Positions 20,148 to 28,649 of a DNA stretch of 64,000 bases are shown piece by piece. The stretch covers positions 248,001 through 312,000 of the forward strand of contig NZ_JACIEI010000001.1 in assembly GCF_014196805.1 (NCBI RefSeq). Reading direction: 5' to 3'. The stretch's first letter is position 1, and each line of letters opens with the position of its first letter. The DNA is from Sulfitobacter undariae. Lineage in GTDB: Bacteria; Pseudomonadota; Alphaproteobacteria; Rhodobacterales; Rhodobacteraceae. The notes under the pieces were generated by a model. It worked only from the letters and a program-made list of their open reading frames with translations, searched no databases and was not told the origin of the DNA. Both the position numbers and the translations under genes were made by a program.

Positions 20148-21872
20148 ATGGCGGTTGTTGAGAGGAACTTCGTGCGCGAGTCGACCCCCAATAGACGTGA
20201 CGGTGATGTTGTTCTGGGTGACGATTGGGTCGCGCCAGACAGTGCCGCACCTAACGAGCTTAGAGCCCGCCGTGAAAAGCGTGGCCTATTCTCGTTGCGT
20301 GCTTCGCCCCTTACGCGCAAGATCATCACGTTCAACCTGATTGCGTTGAATGTGTTGGTCGCAGGTATTTTGTATCTAAATTCCTCACGAGAAAGCTTGG
20401 CTGTGCAGCGCACGGCTTCCTTGATGGCAGAGGTCGAGCTGACTGCAGATGTGTTGGAAGCGCAGCTGCCTGAAGGTCAGACAATTGATCTGTCTGTCGG
20501 TGAAGGTGTTGATGTTCCGAAAACTCTTGCTGGTCTGGATTTGCGCAGCGGCATTCAAGTCTATGTATTTGATACAGACGGTGTACTAATTTCACAATTG
20601 GATGGCGCCACTGGCATACGGCCGGTTGGTCGGGGTGCAGACAATAGCACTGGTAAGAGGACTGTTCTCACGGACGGGCTGGATTGGCTGTGGAATATGG
20701 TGTCTTCGCCGTTTCATCGTCATACTGAGCCTACGAAAATAGATGACCGGCTTAAGGCTATCGTTTCTGCAGCGCTGGTAATTGGCACCCAAAGCAAAGA
20801 AGAACGCGACGATGAAGGGACCACCCTGCTGTCTGTTGCGACGCCCATTGAACATGATGGCACTGCTGTTGGTGTGGTGGCTATTGTAAGTGTTGATGGT
20901 GAAATTGACAGGCTTGTCCGTGCAGAGCGTGAGCGTGTTTTGCAAATGTTCATCATTGCCACGCTGGTATCGATTGGGTTGAGCCTCGTTCTGGCGTCAA
21001 CCATTGCTAATCCGCTGGCCGATTTGGCCGCTGCTGCCGAACTTGGTCGTGATAAAGATGCGCGCAAAATGAACCCTGGCCGCATCCGTATCCCTGATCT
21101 TACGGCCCGCCCTGATGAAATTGGCCGCTTGTCCGGTGCCCTGCGCGGGATGGTTTCCGCGCTTTACAATCGTATCGAGGGCAATGAACAATTCGCCGCA
21201 GATGTTGCCCATGAAATCAAAAATCCGCTCGCTTCGTTGCGGTCTGCTGTTGGTACGTTGCGGGTGATAAAACGTGACGACCAGCGTGCAAAGCTGTTGG
21301 ATGTGATTGAACACGATGTTCGACGTCTCGACCGATTGGTAAGCGATATTTCCAATGCCTCACGGCTCGACAGTGAGTTGGTGAAGGAAGAGGAAGAGCC
21401 GTTCAATCTAATGCATATGATCGGTAACCTTGGGCAGTATCTGGGTGAGGATGCCAAGGGTAAAGGTATCGATTTTATCGTCGATTTACCGCCTGATCCT
21501 ATTGTCGTTCAGGGCCTTGAGGCCCGTCTGGCGCAGGTGTTTGTAAACCTGATTACCAATGCGATTTCATTCTGTGAAGATGGTGATGCGATCCGTGTCT
21601 GGGCGCGTAAACGTGAGAATCGTGTTCTAGTTGTTGTCGAAGACACAGGGCCGGGTATTCCTGACCAAGCACTGAGCAAGGTGTTTAAGCGTTTCTATTC
21701 GGAACGTCCCGAAAAGCACTTTGGCAATAACTCCGGCCTCGGCCTTGCGATTTCAAAGCAAATTGTAGAGGCGCATGGCGGGGTGATCTGGGCAGAAAAC
21801 ATTCGCCCGACAGACGCTGATATCACGTCCGATCCGCTGGGCGCGCGATTTGTTGTGGGTTTACCGCTTTAA
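20148..21872 (+). CDS. chvG: Sensor histidine kinase ChvG
   Basis: A 574-residue inner-membrane kinase, partner of ChvI. A cytoplasmic N-terminus of about 57 residues precedes TM1 (about 58-78); a periplasmic sensor region of about 185 residues follows, then TM2 (about 266-285), HAMP, the H-box FAADVAHEIKNPLASLRS with phospho-acceptor H355, and a catalytic domain (N-box LITNAISF, G1 DTGPGIP, G2 GLGLAISKQIVEAHGG). Structure and order match the ChvG/ExoS family, which in rhizobia is held inactive by periplasmic ExoR; no exoR is in this window. hprK begins 3 bp after its stop. Confidence 0.92.
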   Translation: MAVVERNFVRESTPNRRDGDVVLGDDWVAPDSAAPNELRARREKRGLFSLRASPLTRKIITFNLIALNVLVAGILYLNSSRESLAVQRTASLMAEVELTADVLEAQLPEGQTIDLSVGEGVDVPKTLAGLDLRSGIQVYVFDTDGVLISQLDGATGIRPVGRGADNSTGKRTVLTDGLDWLWNMVSSPFHRHTEPTKIDDRLKAIVSAALVIGTQSKEERDDEGTTLLSVATPIEHDGTAVGVVAIVSVDGEIDRLVRAERERVLQMFIIATLVSIGLSLVLASTIANPLADLAAAAELGRDKDARKMNPGRIRIPDLTARPDEIGRLSGALRGMVSALYNRIEGNEQFAADVAHEIKNPLASLRSAVGTLRVIKRDDQRAKLLDVIEHDVRRLDRLVSDISNASRLDSELVKEEEEPFNLMHMIGNLGQYLGEDAKGKGIDFIVDLPPDPIVVQGLEARLAQVFVNLITNAISFCEDGDAIRVWARKRENRVLVVVEDTGPGIPDQALSKVFKRFYSERPEKHFGNNSGLGLAISKQIVEAHGGVIWAENIRPTDADITSDPLGARFVVGLPL

Positions 21873-21875
21873 GCT

Positions 21876-22304
21876 ATGACAGATTATAGCGAGACTGTTC
21901 ACGCGACCTGTGTTTCTCTTGCTGGGCAGGGTGTGCTGATCATCGGCCCTTCGGGCAGTGGGAAATCGGGACTGGCGCTTCAACTCATTGCGCTGGGGGC
22001 TATACTCGTTGCGGATGACAGAACTATTCTTTCGGTGGAGGAGGGACGGCTGATTGCTTCGCCTCCCGCTGCCATCAAGGGGCTGATTGAGGCGCGCGGC
22101 GTGGGGATATTGCCCGTTCGACATGTCGCTAAGGTGCCTTTGGTGCTTTGTGTGGATATGTCCCGCAAGGAGGCCGAGCGGCTTCCGCTGCGGCACAGCA
22201 TTACAATGCTGGACATATCCCTGCCATCTCTGCACAAGGTTGAAGCGCCGTATTTTCCTGCGGCAATACACGCCTATCTTACTGGCCAAGCACAAGAGGC
22301 ATGA
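21876..22304 (+). CDS. hprK: HPr kinase/phosphorylase, short alphaproteobacterial form
   Basis: This 142-residue protein keeps only the C-terminal catalytic half of HprK. Walker A is GPSGSGKS at residues 24-31, followed by VADDRTIL and the family segment PAAIKGLIEARGVGILPV. The N-terminal domain found in Gram-positive enzymes of about 310 residues is absent, as is usual in alphaproteobacteria. It should phosphorylate HPr on serine 46; the HPr encoded 1.3 kb downstream has that serine. It overlaps rapZ by 4 bp. Direct coupling of ChvIG signalling to PTS phosphorylation is inferred from the operon. Confidence 0.92.
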   Translation: MTDYSETVHATCVSLAGQGVLIIGPSGSGKSGLALQLIALGAILVADDRTILSVEEGRLIASPPAAIKGLIEARGVGILPVRHVAKVPLVLCVDMSRKEAERLPLRHSITMLDISLPSLHKVEAPYFPAAIHAYLTGQAQEA

Positions 22305-23200
22305 TGTCTGACCCTGATTACCCGCTCCGCCGCATTGTTTTTGTTACAGGCCCCTCAGGTGCGGGACGGTCTTCGGCTTTGAATGTGTTAGAGGATGCGG
22401 GCTTTGAGGTGATCGACAATCTGCCAATGCGGTTACTGCCCATGCTGTTTAGCGAAACGGAACAGACACGCCCGCTTGCGCTGGGGATTGATGCGCGGAA
22501 CCGTGATTTTTCCACCAACACGGTTATCGACCTGTTGGGAGCTTTGGCCACCCGCCCCGGGACAGTGGCCGAGATGCTGTTCCTTGATTGCAGCACCGAA
22601 GTGCTTTTGCGCCGCTTCTCGGAAACGCGCCGCCGCCACCCGATGGCGCCGGCAGACCGCCCTGCTGATGGCGTTCAGGCAGAGCAGGATTTACTGGACC
22701 CTTTGCGCGCGCGTGCAGATGTGTTGATCGATACGACTGATCTCAACGTGCATGAATTACGTGCCGAGGTAGAGCATTGGTTTGCGCCCGAAGGTAAACG
22801 AAAATTAACAGTGACGGTACAATCCTTTTCCTACAAACGGGGTCTGCCGCGATCGGTCGACATGGTGTATGATTGCCGCTTTTTGAAGAACCCTTACTGG
22901 GAGCCTGCCCTGCGCGAGCTGAATGGAATGGATGAGCAGGTGGCGGCCCATGTTGCTACCGATCCGCGATTTGCCGACTTCTCGCAAAAGGTCCTAGACC
23001 TGAGCCTTCTTGTTTTACCTGCATGCCGCGAAGAAGGGAAAAGTCACTTTTCCATTGCTTTCGGGTGTACGGGAGGGCAACACCGTTCCGTTACTCTGGC
23101 GGAAAGCCATGCTTTGCAGCTTGCAGAGCAGGGCTGGCAAGTGTCAATTAGACACCGAGAGATTAACGCTCGGCAACGGATAGGGACGCAAACGACGTGA
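22301..23200 (+). CDS. rapZ: RNase adapter protein RapZ (YvcJ family nucleotide-binding protein)
   Basis: A 299-residue RapZ-family P-loop protein. In E. coli RapZ delivers the GlmZ sRNA to RNase E and controls GlmS; in alphaproteobacteria the target is not known. The P-loop reads GPSGAGRSSAL, with Arg in place of the usual Lys. The rest fits the family: FEVIDNLP, FLDCSTEVLLRRFSETRRRHPM, a middle FSYKRGLPRSVDMVYDCRFLKNPYW, and the C-terminal IAFGCTGGQHRSVTLAE. The start is ATG 22301 or 22304, inside the hprK end. The stop overlaps the GTG of the next gene. Confidence 0.93.
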   Translation: MMSDPDYPLRRIVFVTGPSGAGRSSALNVLEDAGFEVIDNLPMRLLPMLFSETEQTRPLALGIDARNRDFSTNTVIDLLGALATRPGTVAEMLFLDCSTEVLLRRFSETRRRHPMAPADRPADGVQAEQDLLDPLRARADVLIDTTDLNVHELRAEVEHWFAPEGKRKLTVTVQSFSYKRGLPRSVDMVYDCRFLKNPYWEPALRELNGMDEQVAAHVATDPRFADFSQKVLDLSLLVLPACREEGKSHFSIAFGCTGGQHRSVTLAESHALQLAEQGWQVSIRHREINARQRIGTQTT

Positions 23201-23589
23201 TTGGGATTGTGATTGTCGCACATGGTGGGCTGGCGCGCGAGTATCTCGCGGCCATTGAGCATGTTGTCGGGTCGCAAAACGGCGTCCGCGCAATTGAAAT
23301 CTATGCCGATCATGACCGCACTGCGAAACAATCCGAGATTTGCGAAGCTGCAGACGCTGTGGATACGGGGCAGGGGGTGGTTGTGGTGACGGACCTTTTT
23401 GGGGGGTCTCCATCCAATCTTAGCCTGATGGCCTGTCAACCAGCGGGCCGCCGGATCGTATATGGGGCGAACCTGCCCATGCTTATTAAACTGGCCAAAA
23501 GCCGTCATAAACCTGTCCCCGATGCTGTTCGCGCAGCGCTTGAGGCGGGAAAGAAATATATCGACGCTCAAAACGTCAGCAAAGAATAG
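23197..23589 (+). CDS. PTS EIIA component, mannose/fructose family (ManX-like)
   Basis: A 130-residue EIIA-Man domain. The phospho-acceptor is His9 in VIVAHGGLA; other family features are VVVVTDLFGGSPSNLSL and the NLPMLIKL segment. No EIIB, EIIC or EIID gene follows, so this is not a sugar transporter but probably a regulatory EIIA receiving phosphate from HPr. The GTG start overlaps the rapZ stop (GTGA), and HPr follows after 12 bp. Confidence 0.92.
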   Translation: MIGIVIVAHGGLAREYLAAIEHVVGSQNGVRAIEIYADHDRTAKQSEICEAADAVDTGQGVVVVTDLFGGSPSNLSLMACQPAGRRIVYGANLPMLIKLAKSRHKPVPDAVRAALEAGKKYIDAQNVSKE

Positions 23590-23601
23590 CAAGGCCAGCA
23601 G

Positions 23602-23871
23602 ATGACCAAAATCACTCTAGAAATCGTGAACGTTAAAGGTTTGCATGCCCGTGCTTCAGCCAAACTGGTTGAAGTGGTCGAAGGCTTTGATGCCAGCGCC
23701 GAAGTATCGAAGGATGGCATGAATGCATCGGGTGACAGCATCATGGGTCTTTTGATGTTGGCAGCAAGCATTGGAAGCTTTATTGACATCGAAACGTCCG
23801 GACCAGACGCAGAAGCGCTTGCGAGCGCTCTCACAGCTTTGGTGGCAGACAAATTTGGCGAGGGCATGTAG
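23602..23871 (+). CDS. ptsH: Phosphocarrier protein HPr
   Basis: An 89-residue HPr. His15 in VKGLHARASAK is the site phosphorylated by EI, and Ser46 in ASGDSIMGLLML is the HprK target. The GDSIMGLL spacing is that of HPr rather than NPr, although the operon lacks sugar permeases. EI (ptsP type) is not in the window. The cluster hprK-rapZ-EIIA-HPr behind chvIG suggests a purely regulatory PTS that reports PEP level and envelope stress (inference). Confidence 0.94.
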   Translation: MTKITLEIVNVKGLHARASAKLVEVVEGFDASAEVSKDGMNASGDSIMGLLMLAASIGSFIDIETSGPDAEALASALTALVADKFGEGM

Positions 23872-23911
23872 GCCGCCCGCCATACACTGAGTTTAAGCGA
23901 GGTCGCCGCGC

Positions 23912-24802
23912 GTGCCAGATAATACGCAAGAAATTGCTTCTAGTTCTTCCACCACAAGTGAGACGGAACAGGTGAGCTTTCACCATTATGACCGTAGCAG
24001 CTTGTCCTACGCGTCAACCTTTGACGATCCGTGGAAATCGCGGATGATCTCGGCGATGGAATTACTGACAGGCAAGCTGAAAATCCTGCGCATGATCCGC
24101 AAGTTCGAAAAGCGTGGTACGCCCAGCGGCCAAGCCTTTTGGCGTGCAGCCCTTGATACGATGGGGATCGACCTGACCACGCCGCAAGAGCAGCTTGATC
24201 TGATCCCCAAGGAAGGCCCTGTTATCGTTGTGGCAAACCATCCGCATGGCATGGTTGATGGCATGATTTTTGCCGACCTGATCGGTCGGGTGCGCCCTGA
24301 TTACCGTATTTTGACCCGCTCTTTGTTGACCTCGATTGATGAGGTTGCAGGCAGTTACATGATTCCCGTGCCTTTCCCGCATGATCCCGATGCGCAGCGC
24401 AAAGGCGTTGAAATGCGGGCCAAAGCGATGGCGCATTTGAAAGATGGGGGCGTTGTTGCCCTGTTTCCGTCGGGTGTTGTCGCCACGTCGGAAACCTATT
24501 GGGGGCCTGCCGTAGAGGCGGAATGGAATGTTTTCACAGCCAAGATGATCCGCCGTTCAGGGGCGCAGGTTGTGCCAATGAAATTCCCAGGTGCAAACAG
24601 CCGCGCCTATCAGATTGCAAACAAGCTGTCGCCGATGTTGCGGCAGGGATTGCTGCTGCATGAAATCGTGCACAGCTGTAACAAGCCGCAAGCTCCGATT
24701 GTCGGTGCGCCGATCCCCAAGTCCGAGATCGAAGCACGTGAGGGTGATCCACGCGGCTTTATGGAATGGCTGCGCGAACACACTTTGTCATTGGACGCAT
24801 AG
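23912..24802 (+). CDS. Lysophospholipid/glycerol-3-phosphate acyltransferase family protein (PlsC-like)
   Basis: A 296-residue protein with a PlsC-type acyltransferase domain (about 95-260). The catalytic block reads VVANHPHGMVDGMIF, a His-rich variant of the NHx4D motif, followed later by ALFPSGVVATSETYWGP (the EGTR-like substrate block, altered) and VVPMKFPGAN. The N-terminal 70 residues are polar and do not look like a signal peptide. The GTG start at 23912 lies 40 bp after HPr, so it may belong to the chvIG operon, consistent with envelope remodelling. The exact acceptor lipid is unknown. Confidence 0.8.
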   Translation: MPDNTQEIASSSSTTSETEQVSFHHYDRSSLSYASTFDDPWKSRMISAMELLTGKLKILRMIRKFEKRGTPSGQAFWRAALDTMGIDLTTPQEQLDLIPKEGPVIVVANHPHGMVDGMIFADLIGRVRPDYRILTRSLLTSIDEVAGSYMIPVPFPHDPDAQRKGVEMRAKAMAHLKDGGVVALFPSGVVATSETYWGPAVEAEWNVFTAKMIRRSGAQVVPMKFPGANSRAYQIANKLSPMLRQGLLLHEIVHSCNKPQAPIVGAPIPKSEIEAREGDPRGFMEWLREHTLSLDA

Positions 24803-24817
24803 CCGGCCGCCTTAGGC

Positions 24818-24838
24818 CGCTAACCCATAGGGTTAGCG
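24818..24838. repeat. Perfect 9-bp hairpin overlapping the hbd stop codon
   Basis: CGCTAACCC (24818-24826), loop ATA, GGGTTAGCG (24830-24838) form an exact inverted repeat in the space between two convergent genes, and the right arm includes the hbd stop codon. Neither side has a T-run, so classical intrinsic termination is doubtful. It may act as a bidirectional 3'-end stabiliser. Confidence 0.6.
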
Positions 24839-25708
24839 TGTTGCGACGGGAACATCCCCACGATAGTCATAAAACCCGCGTTGGGTTTTGCGGCCCAGCC
24901 AACCTGCTTCGACATATTTAGTCAGCAGCGGGCAGGGGCGGTATTTGGTATCAGCCAGCCCGTCGTGCAGCACATTCATAATTGCCAGACATGTATCCAA
25001 GCCGATGAAATCCGCCAGTTCCAGCGGACCCATAGGATGGTTCGCACCCAACTTGAGAGAGCTGTCGATAGACTGTACGTTCCCCACGCCTTCATAGAGC
25101 GTGTAGACCGCCTCGTTGATCATCGGCATCAGGATACGGTTCACAATGAAGGCTGGAAAATCTTCTGCTGTGGCAGCGGTTTTATCAAGACGGTCAACCA
25201 CTGCTTTGCAGGCGGCGAAAGTCTCTTCATCGGTGGCGATCCCACGGATCAGTTCAACCAGCTGCATCACCGGAACGGGGTTCATAAAGTGGAAACCCAT
25301 GAATTTCTCAGGGCGGTCTGTGCGGCTGGCCAGACGGGTGATCGAGATTGAAGACGTATTCGACGTCAGGATCGTTGTGGGTTTCAGATGTGGGATCAGG
25401 TCTTCAAAGATGGCTTGCTTGATCGTTTCACGTTCGGTCGCCGCCTCGATGATCAGATCAGAGGGGCCGAGGTCTGTCAGGGTTGTTGTGGTTGTGATCC
25501 GCGCCAATGCGCTTTCCATGTCCGCTTCGCTGATTTTACCACGGCCAACTTGACGGGACATATTCCCGCGCATGATTTCCATGGCGTTGTTTAGCGCGTC
25601 CTGACTGATGTCATTCAGCATCACGTCATATCCTGCCATTGCCATAACATGTGCAATACCATTGCCCATTTGCCCTGCGCCGACGATGCCGATTGTCTGG
25701 ATATCCAT
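24833..25708 (-). CDS. hbd: 3-hydroxybutyryl-CoA dehydrogenase
   Basis: This 291-residue enzyme interconverts acetoacetyl-CoA and 3-hydroxybutyryl-CoA with NAD(P)H. The Rossmann motif is GIVGAGQMGNGIAHV at residues 7-21. The catalytic region is GFHFMNPVPVMQLVELIRG, with its His-Glu dyad, and the C-terminal domain shows NRILMPMINEAVYTLYEGV and LGANHPMGPLELADFIGLDT. It is monocistronic; the promoter would be in the 156 bp shared with the DUF6473 gene. The enzyme fits butanoate and ethylmalonyl-CoA pathway metabolism along with mcd and ETF. Confidence 0.95.
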   Translation of the reverse strand: MDIQTIGIVGAGQMGNGIAHVMAMAGYDVMLNDISQDALNNAMEIMRGNMSRQVGRGKISEADMESALARITTTTTLTDLGPSDLIIEAATERETIKQAIFEDLIPHLKPTTILTSNTSSISITRLASRTDRPEKFMGFHFMNPVPVMQLVELIRGIATDEETFAACKAVVDRLDKTAATAEDFPAFIVNRILMPMINEAVYTLYEGVGNVQSIDSSLKLGANHPMGPLELADFIGLDTCLAIMNVLHDGLADTKYRPCPLLTKYVEAGWLGRKTQRGFYDYRGDVPVATR

Positions 25709-25864
25709 GATGCGTTCCTTTGATGAAGTTGCGGTACTTTAAAGTGGAGTGTCGGTGCGCCGCAAGGGCCGCTTTTGCGGAAAAATAAACGCAAAGCTGC
25801 GCATTAAACGAATCGTAACTGGGCAATTTGCATATTCGTCTTGGGTGAGAAAAAGGTGAGTATA

Positions 25865-26695
25865 ATGAGTTACGATACACTGGGGCCGGGGGCTCTGGAC
25901 TATTTTCCGTGTCGCTATGGCACTTCTGATTTGCTATTTCGCGGGCCAAGGCGCGATTTGACGTCGCCATATGTGGCCTTCATTGGGGGGACATTAACGT
26001 TTGGCAAGTTCATCGAACAACCTTTCCCCTTGAAGGTGGAGCATCTGACGGGGCTGCCATCTGTCAACTTCGGGCAGGTAAATGCCGGAATTGATGTGTT
26101 CTCTAAGGATGCTGTTGTATCGGATGCGGCACGCAAAGCGCGTGTTGCTGTGGTAGAGGTGCTTGGGGCTGCTAATTTGACCAATCGTCTTTTCACAGTT
26201 CATGCGCGTCGGAACGATAGATTGATGCGCTGCACAGCCGAACTGCTCAGGTTGTATCCTGAGATAGACTTCACGCAATTCAATTTCACACGGCACTTGT
26301 TGTCGCATTTGTATTTGGCAGACGAGGACCGATTTTCCGTTGTGCGGCGGAACCTGCAACGTACATGGGTGCGCAAGATGCGTTCATATTTGAAAAAACT
26401 AGACACTAAAACGGTGTTGTTAAAGGTCGCGGCGCCAGATCATGATTTAGATCAGAACAGACTGATTGGTGTAAAAGGGGAGCCGGTTTTAGTGACGGAT
26501 GCTATGGTCGACAGCTTGCATGACGTAGTTAGTGCGATTGTTCATGTCCCGATGGAGATAGGGGGGGGCGGTTTTTCGGTGTCGGGCATGGGTTTTGGTG
26601 AGCTTGAAATAGAAGCGGCGCGGGCGGTGGCGCCTCCGCAAGTTCACAATGCTGCCGCGCGCGCATTGCTCCCCGTCTTGGACAGACTGATGTAG
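25865..26695 (+). CDS. DUF6473 family protein
   Basis: A 276-residue protein that I recognise as a Rhodobacterales-restricted family annotated DUF6473. It has no signal peptide or membrane helix. Visible blocks are LDYFPCRYGTSDLLFRGP and VAFIGGTLTFGKFIEQPFP near the N-terminus, NFGQVNAGIDVF, and a basic central part (VVRRNLQRTWVRKMRSYLKK). Function is unknown; the FIGGTLTFG and NFGQVNAGID blocks recall SGNH-hydrolase-like folds but no catalytic Ser-Asp-His set can be fixed. ATG 25865 has AAGGTGAG upstream. Confidence 0.65.
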   Translation: MSYDTLGPGALDYFPCRYGTSDLLFRGPRRDLTSPYVAFIGGTLTFGKFIEQPFPLKVEHLTGLPSVNFGQVNAGIDVFSKDAVVSDAARKARVAVVEVLGAANLTNRLFTVHARRNDRLMRCTAELLRLYPEIDFTQFNFTRHLLSHLYLADEDRFSVVRRNLQRTWVRKMRSYLKKLDTKTVLLKVAAPDHDLDQNRLIGVKGEPVLVTDAMVDSLHDVVSAIVHVPMEIGGGGFSVSGMGFGELEIEAARAVAPPQVHNAAARALLPVLDRLM

Positions 26696-26702
26696 ATATG
26701 CA

Positions 26703-26733
26703 AAAGGCCCGCCGTAAGAGGCGGGCCTTTAAG
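26703..26733. terminator. Bidirectional terminator between the DUF6473 gene and etfA
   Basis: An 11-bp perfect stem (AAAGGCCCGCC at 26703-26713 with GGCGGGCCTTT at 26720-26730) has a 6-base loop. On the minus strand it continues TTTTGC, and on the plus strand it ends in TTT. It sits 8 bp after the DUF6473 stop and 36 bp after the etfA stop on the opposite strand, so it can serve both. Confidence 0.85.
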
Positions 26734-26765
26734 TGTCATCAGCTCAAGCTGTTCCCGTTTAGGGG

Positions 26766-27692
26766 TCAGAGCTTGGAAATCAGGTCTGGTACTGCTTCGA
26801 ACAGGTCGGCAACCAAACCGAAGTCGGCAACCTGAAAGATAGGTGCTTCTTCGTCTTTGTTGATGGCGACAATGATCTTACTGTCTTTCATACCGGCCAA
26901 GTGCTGGATCGCACCGGAGATACCAACAGCAACATAAAGGTTCGGCGCAACAACTTTGCCCGTCTGGCCAACTTGCCAGTCGTTTGGCGCATAGCCTGAG
27001 TCAACAGCAGCACGGGATGCGCCAACTGCGGCACCCAGTTTATCTGCCAGCTGCTCGATCAAGGCAAAGCTCTCTTCCGATCCAACGCCACGACCACCGG
27101 AAACAACAACACCGGCCGATGTCAACTCGGGGCGGTCGCTTTCTGCGACCTTGTCTTCGACCCATTCGGACAAACCAGGGTTTGCAGCAGCCGAAACCGT
27201 CTCAACCGAGGCAGAGCCGCCTTCACCAGCAGCGTCAAATGTTGACGTACGGAAGGTGATGACCTTTTTCGAATCCGAAGATTTGACAGTTTGCATCGCG
27301 TTACCCGCATAAATCGGGCGTTCGAATGTATCTGCGTCAACGACGGCTGTTGCATCAGAGATGATCATAACGTCCAGCAGGCCTGCGACCCGTGCCATAA
27401 CGTTTTTCGCATCTGTGGTAGAAGGCGCTACGATGTGATCGTAATCACCGGCCAGAGATACTATCAGCGCGGCAGTGGATTCGGCCAAGCGGTGGCTCAG
27501 TGAATCGTCTTCGGCCACAAGAACCTTGGACACACCGTCAATTTTGGCGGCAGCTTCACCAGCGGCAGCAGCAGAACCGCCACAGGCCAGTACAACCACA
27601 TCACCCAATGCTTTGGCAGCGGTCACAGCTTTTGCTGTGGCGTCCATTGCCAATTCGCCATTGTTAACTTCTGCAAGGAGTAGAACAGCCAT
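26766..27692 (-). CDS. etfA: Electron transfer flavoprotein alpha subunit
   Basis: The FAD-binding subunit (308 residues) of the ETF heterodimer passes electrons from acyl-CoA dehydrogenases to ETF-ubiquinone oxidoreductase. The C-terminal domain has the family FAD signature: [54 protein letters not shown] and [20 protein letters not shown]. Its ATG shares one base with the etfB stop (TAATG). Mcd, encoded at 13.3-14.9 kb, is a likely electron donor. Confidence 0.97.
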   Translation of the reverse strand: MAVLLLAEVNNGELAMDATAKAVTAAKALGDVVVLACGGSAAAAGEAAAKIDGVSKVLVAEDDSLSHRLAESTAALIVSLAGDYDHIVAPSTTDAKNVMARVAGLLDVMIISDATAVVDADTFERPIYAGNAMQTVKSSDSKKVITFRTSTFDAAGEGGSASVETVSAAANPGLSEWVEDKVAESDRPELTSAGVVVSGGRGVGSEESFALIEQLADKLGAAVGASRAAVDSGYAPNDWQVGQTGKVVAPNLYVAVGISGAIQHLAGMKDSKIIVAINKDEEAPIFQVADFGLVADLFEAVPDLISKL

Positions 27693-28450
27693 TACACAGC
27701 CCCCGCTTCTTTGAGTTTTGCGACCAGTTCATCAACCGACGCAACTGTGATACCCGCTGCACGTGCTGCTGGCTCAACCGTTTTGATGATTTCCAGACGG
27801 TTAGACACTTCCACGCCGTAATCGGCAGGTGTCTTTTCATCCAGTGGCTTTTTCTTTGCCTTCATGATGTTCGGCAGCGATGCGTAACGTGGCTCGTTCA
27901 GGCGCAGGTCAACTGTGACAACAGTTGGCATGTTCACCTTGATGGTTTGCAAACCACCGTCAACTTCGCGTGTGACAACAGCTTTGTCGCCTTCAATGCC
28001 AACTTCAGAAGCGAATGTCGCTTGTGACCAGCCCAGAAGCGCGGACAGCATTTGGCCCGTTGCGTTCATATCGTTGTCGATCGCTTGCTTGCCGCAGAGC
28101 ACAAGGCCCGGCTGCTCTTCGTCGACGATCCCTTTCAGGATTTTCGCAACGGTCAGCGGTTCGATGTCGTTGTGGACATCATCTGTCGCAACCACAAGGA
28201 TCGCACGGTCCGCACCCATCGCCAGCGCTGTGCGCAGGGTTTCTTGGGCTTGCTTTACGCCGATAGAAACAACGACGACTTCGTCCGCCTGACCTGCTTC
28301 TTTCAGGCGGATCGCCTGTTCAACTGAAATCTCGTCAAATGGGTTCATGGACATTTTGACGTTGGCAAGATCGACACCGGAACCGTCCGCTTTTACGCGC
28401 ACTTTCACGTTATAGTCGATCACGCGTTTGACAGGTACGAGCACCTTCAT
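27692..28450 (-). CDS. etfB: Electron transfer flavoprotein beta subunit
   Basis: The AMP-binding beta subunit (252 residues). Family features are [22 protein letters not shown] at the N-terminus, [25 protein letters not shown] segment (KMSMNPFDE here), [24 protein letters not shown] and the C-terminal [12 protein letters not shown] recognition loop that docks on acyl-CoA dehydrogenases. A ribosome site (GGAGATAATCGCTC) precedes the ATG. etfB-etfA form a two-gene operon that ends at the bidirectional terminator. Confidence 0.97.
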   Translation of the reverse strand: MKVLVPVKRVIDYNVKVRVKADGSGVDLANVKMSMNPFDEISVEQAIRLKEAGQADEVVVVSIGVKQAQETLRTALAMGADRAILVVATDDVHNDIEPLTVAKILKGIVDEEQPGLVLCGKQAIDNDMNATGQMLSALLGWSQATFASEVGIEGDKAVVTREVDGGLQTIKVNMPTVVTVDLRLNEPRYASLPNIMKAKKKPLDEKTPADYGVEVSNRLEIIKTVEPAARAAGITVASVDELVAKLKEAGAV

Positions 28451-28649
28451 GAGCGATTATCTCCTTGGTTGCGACTCAGGCCCAGAGTGGGCCAGTCAAT
28501 GAATCTAAGCCATGTCTAACGAAGCACTCCGCTGTGAAACAGGGTAAAATCGCATCATGGGTCGTTGGGCACGTCACGTTATATAGTTTTTGGCTGGATT
28601 TTCGCAATTATATTTCGCGGTGTCTCGCTCTGTGGAACTGCGAAGCAGC

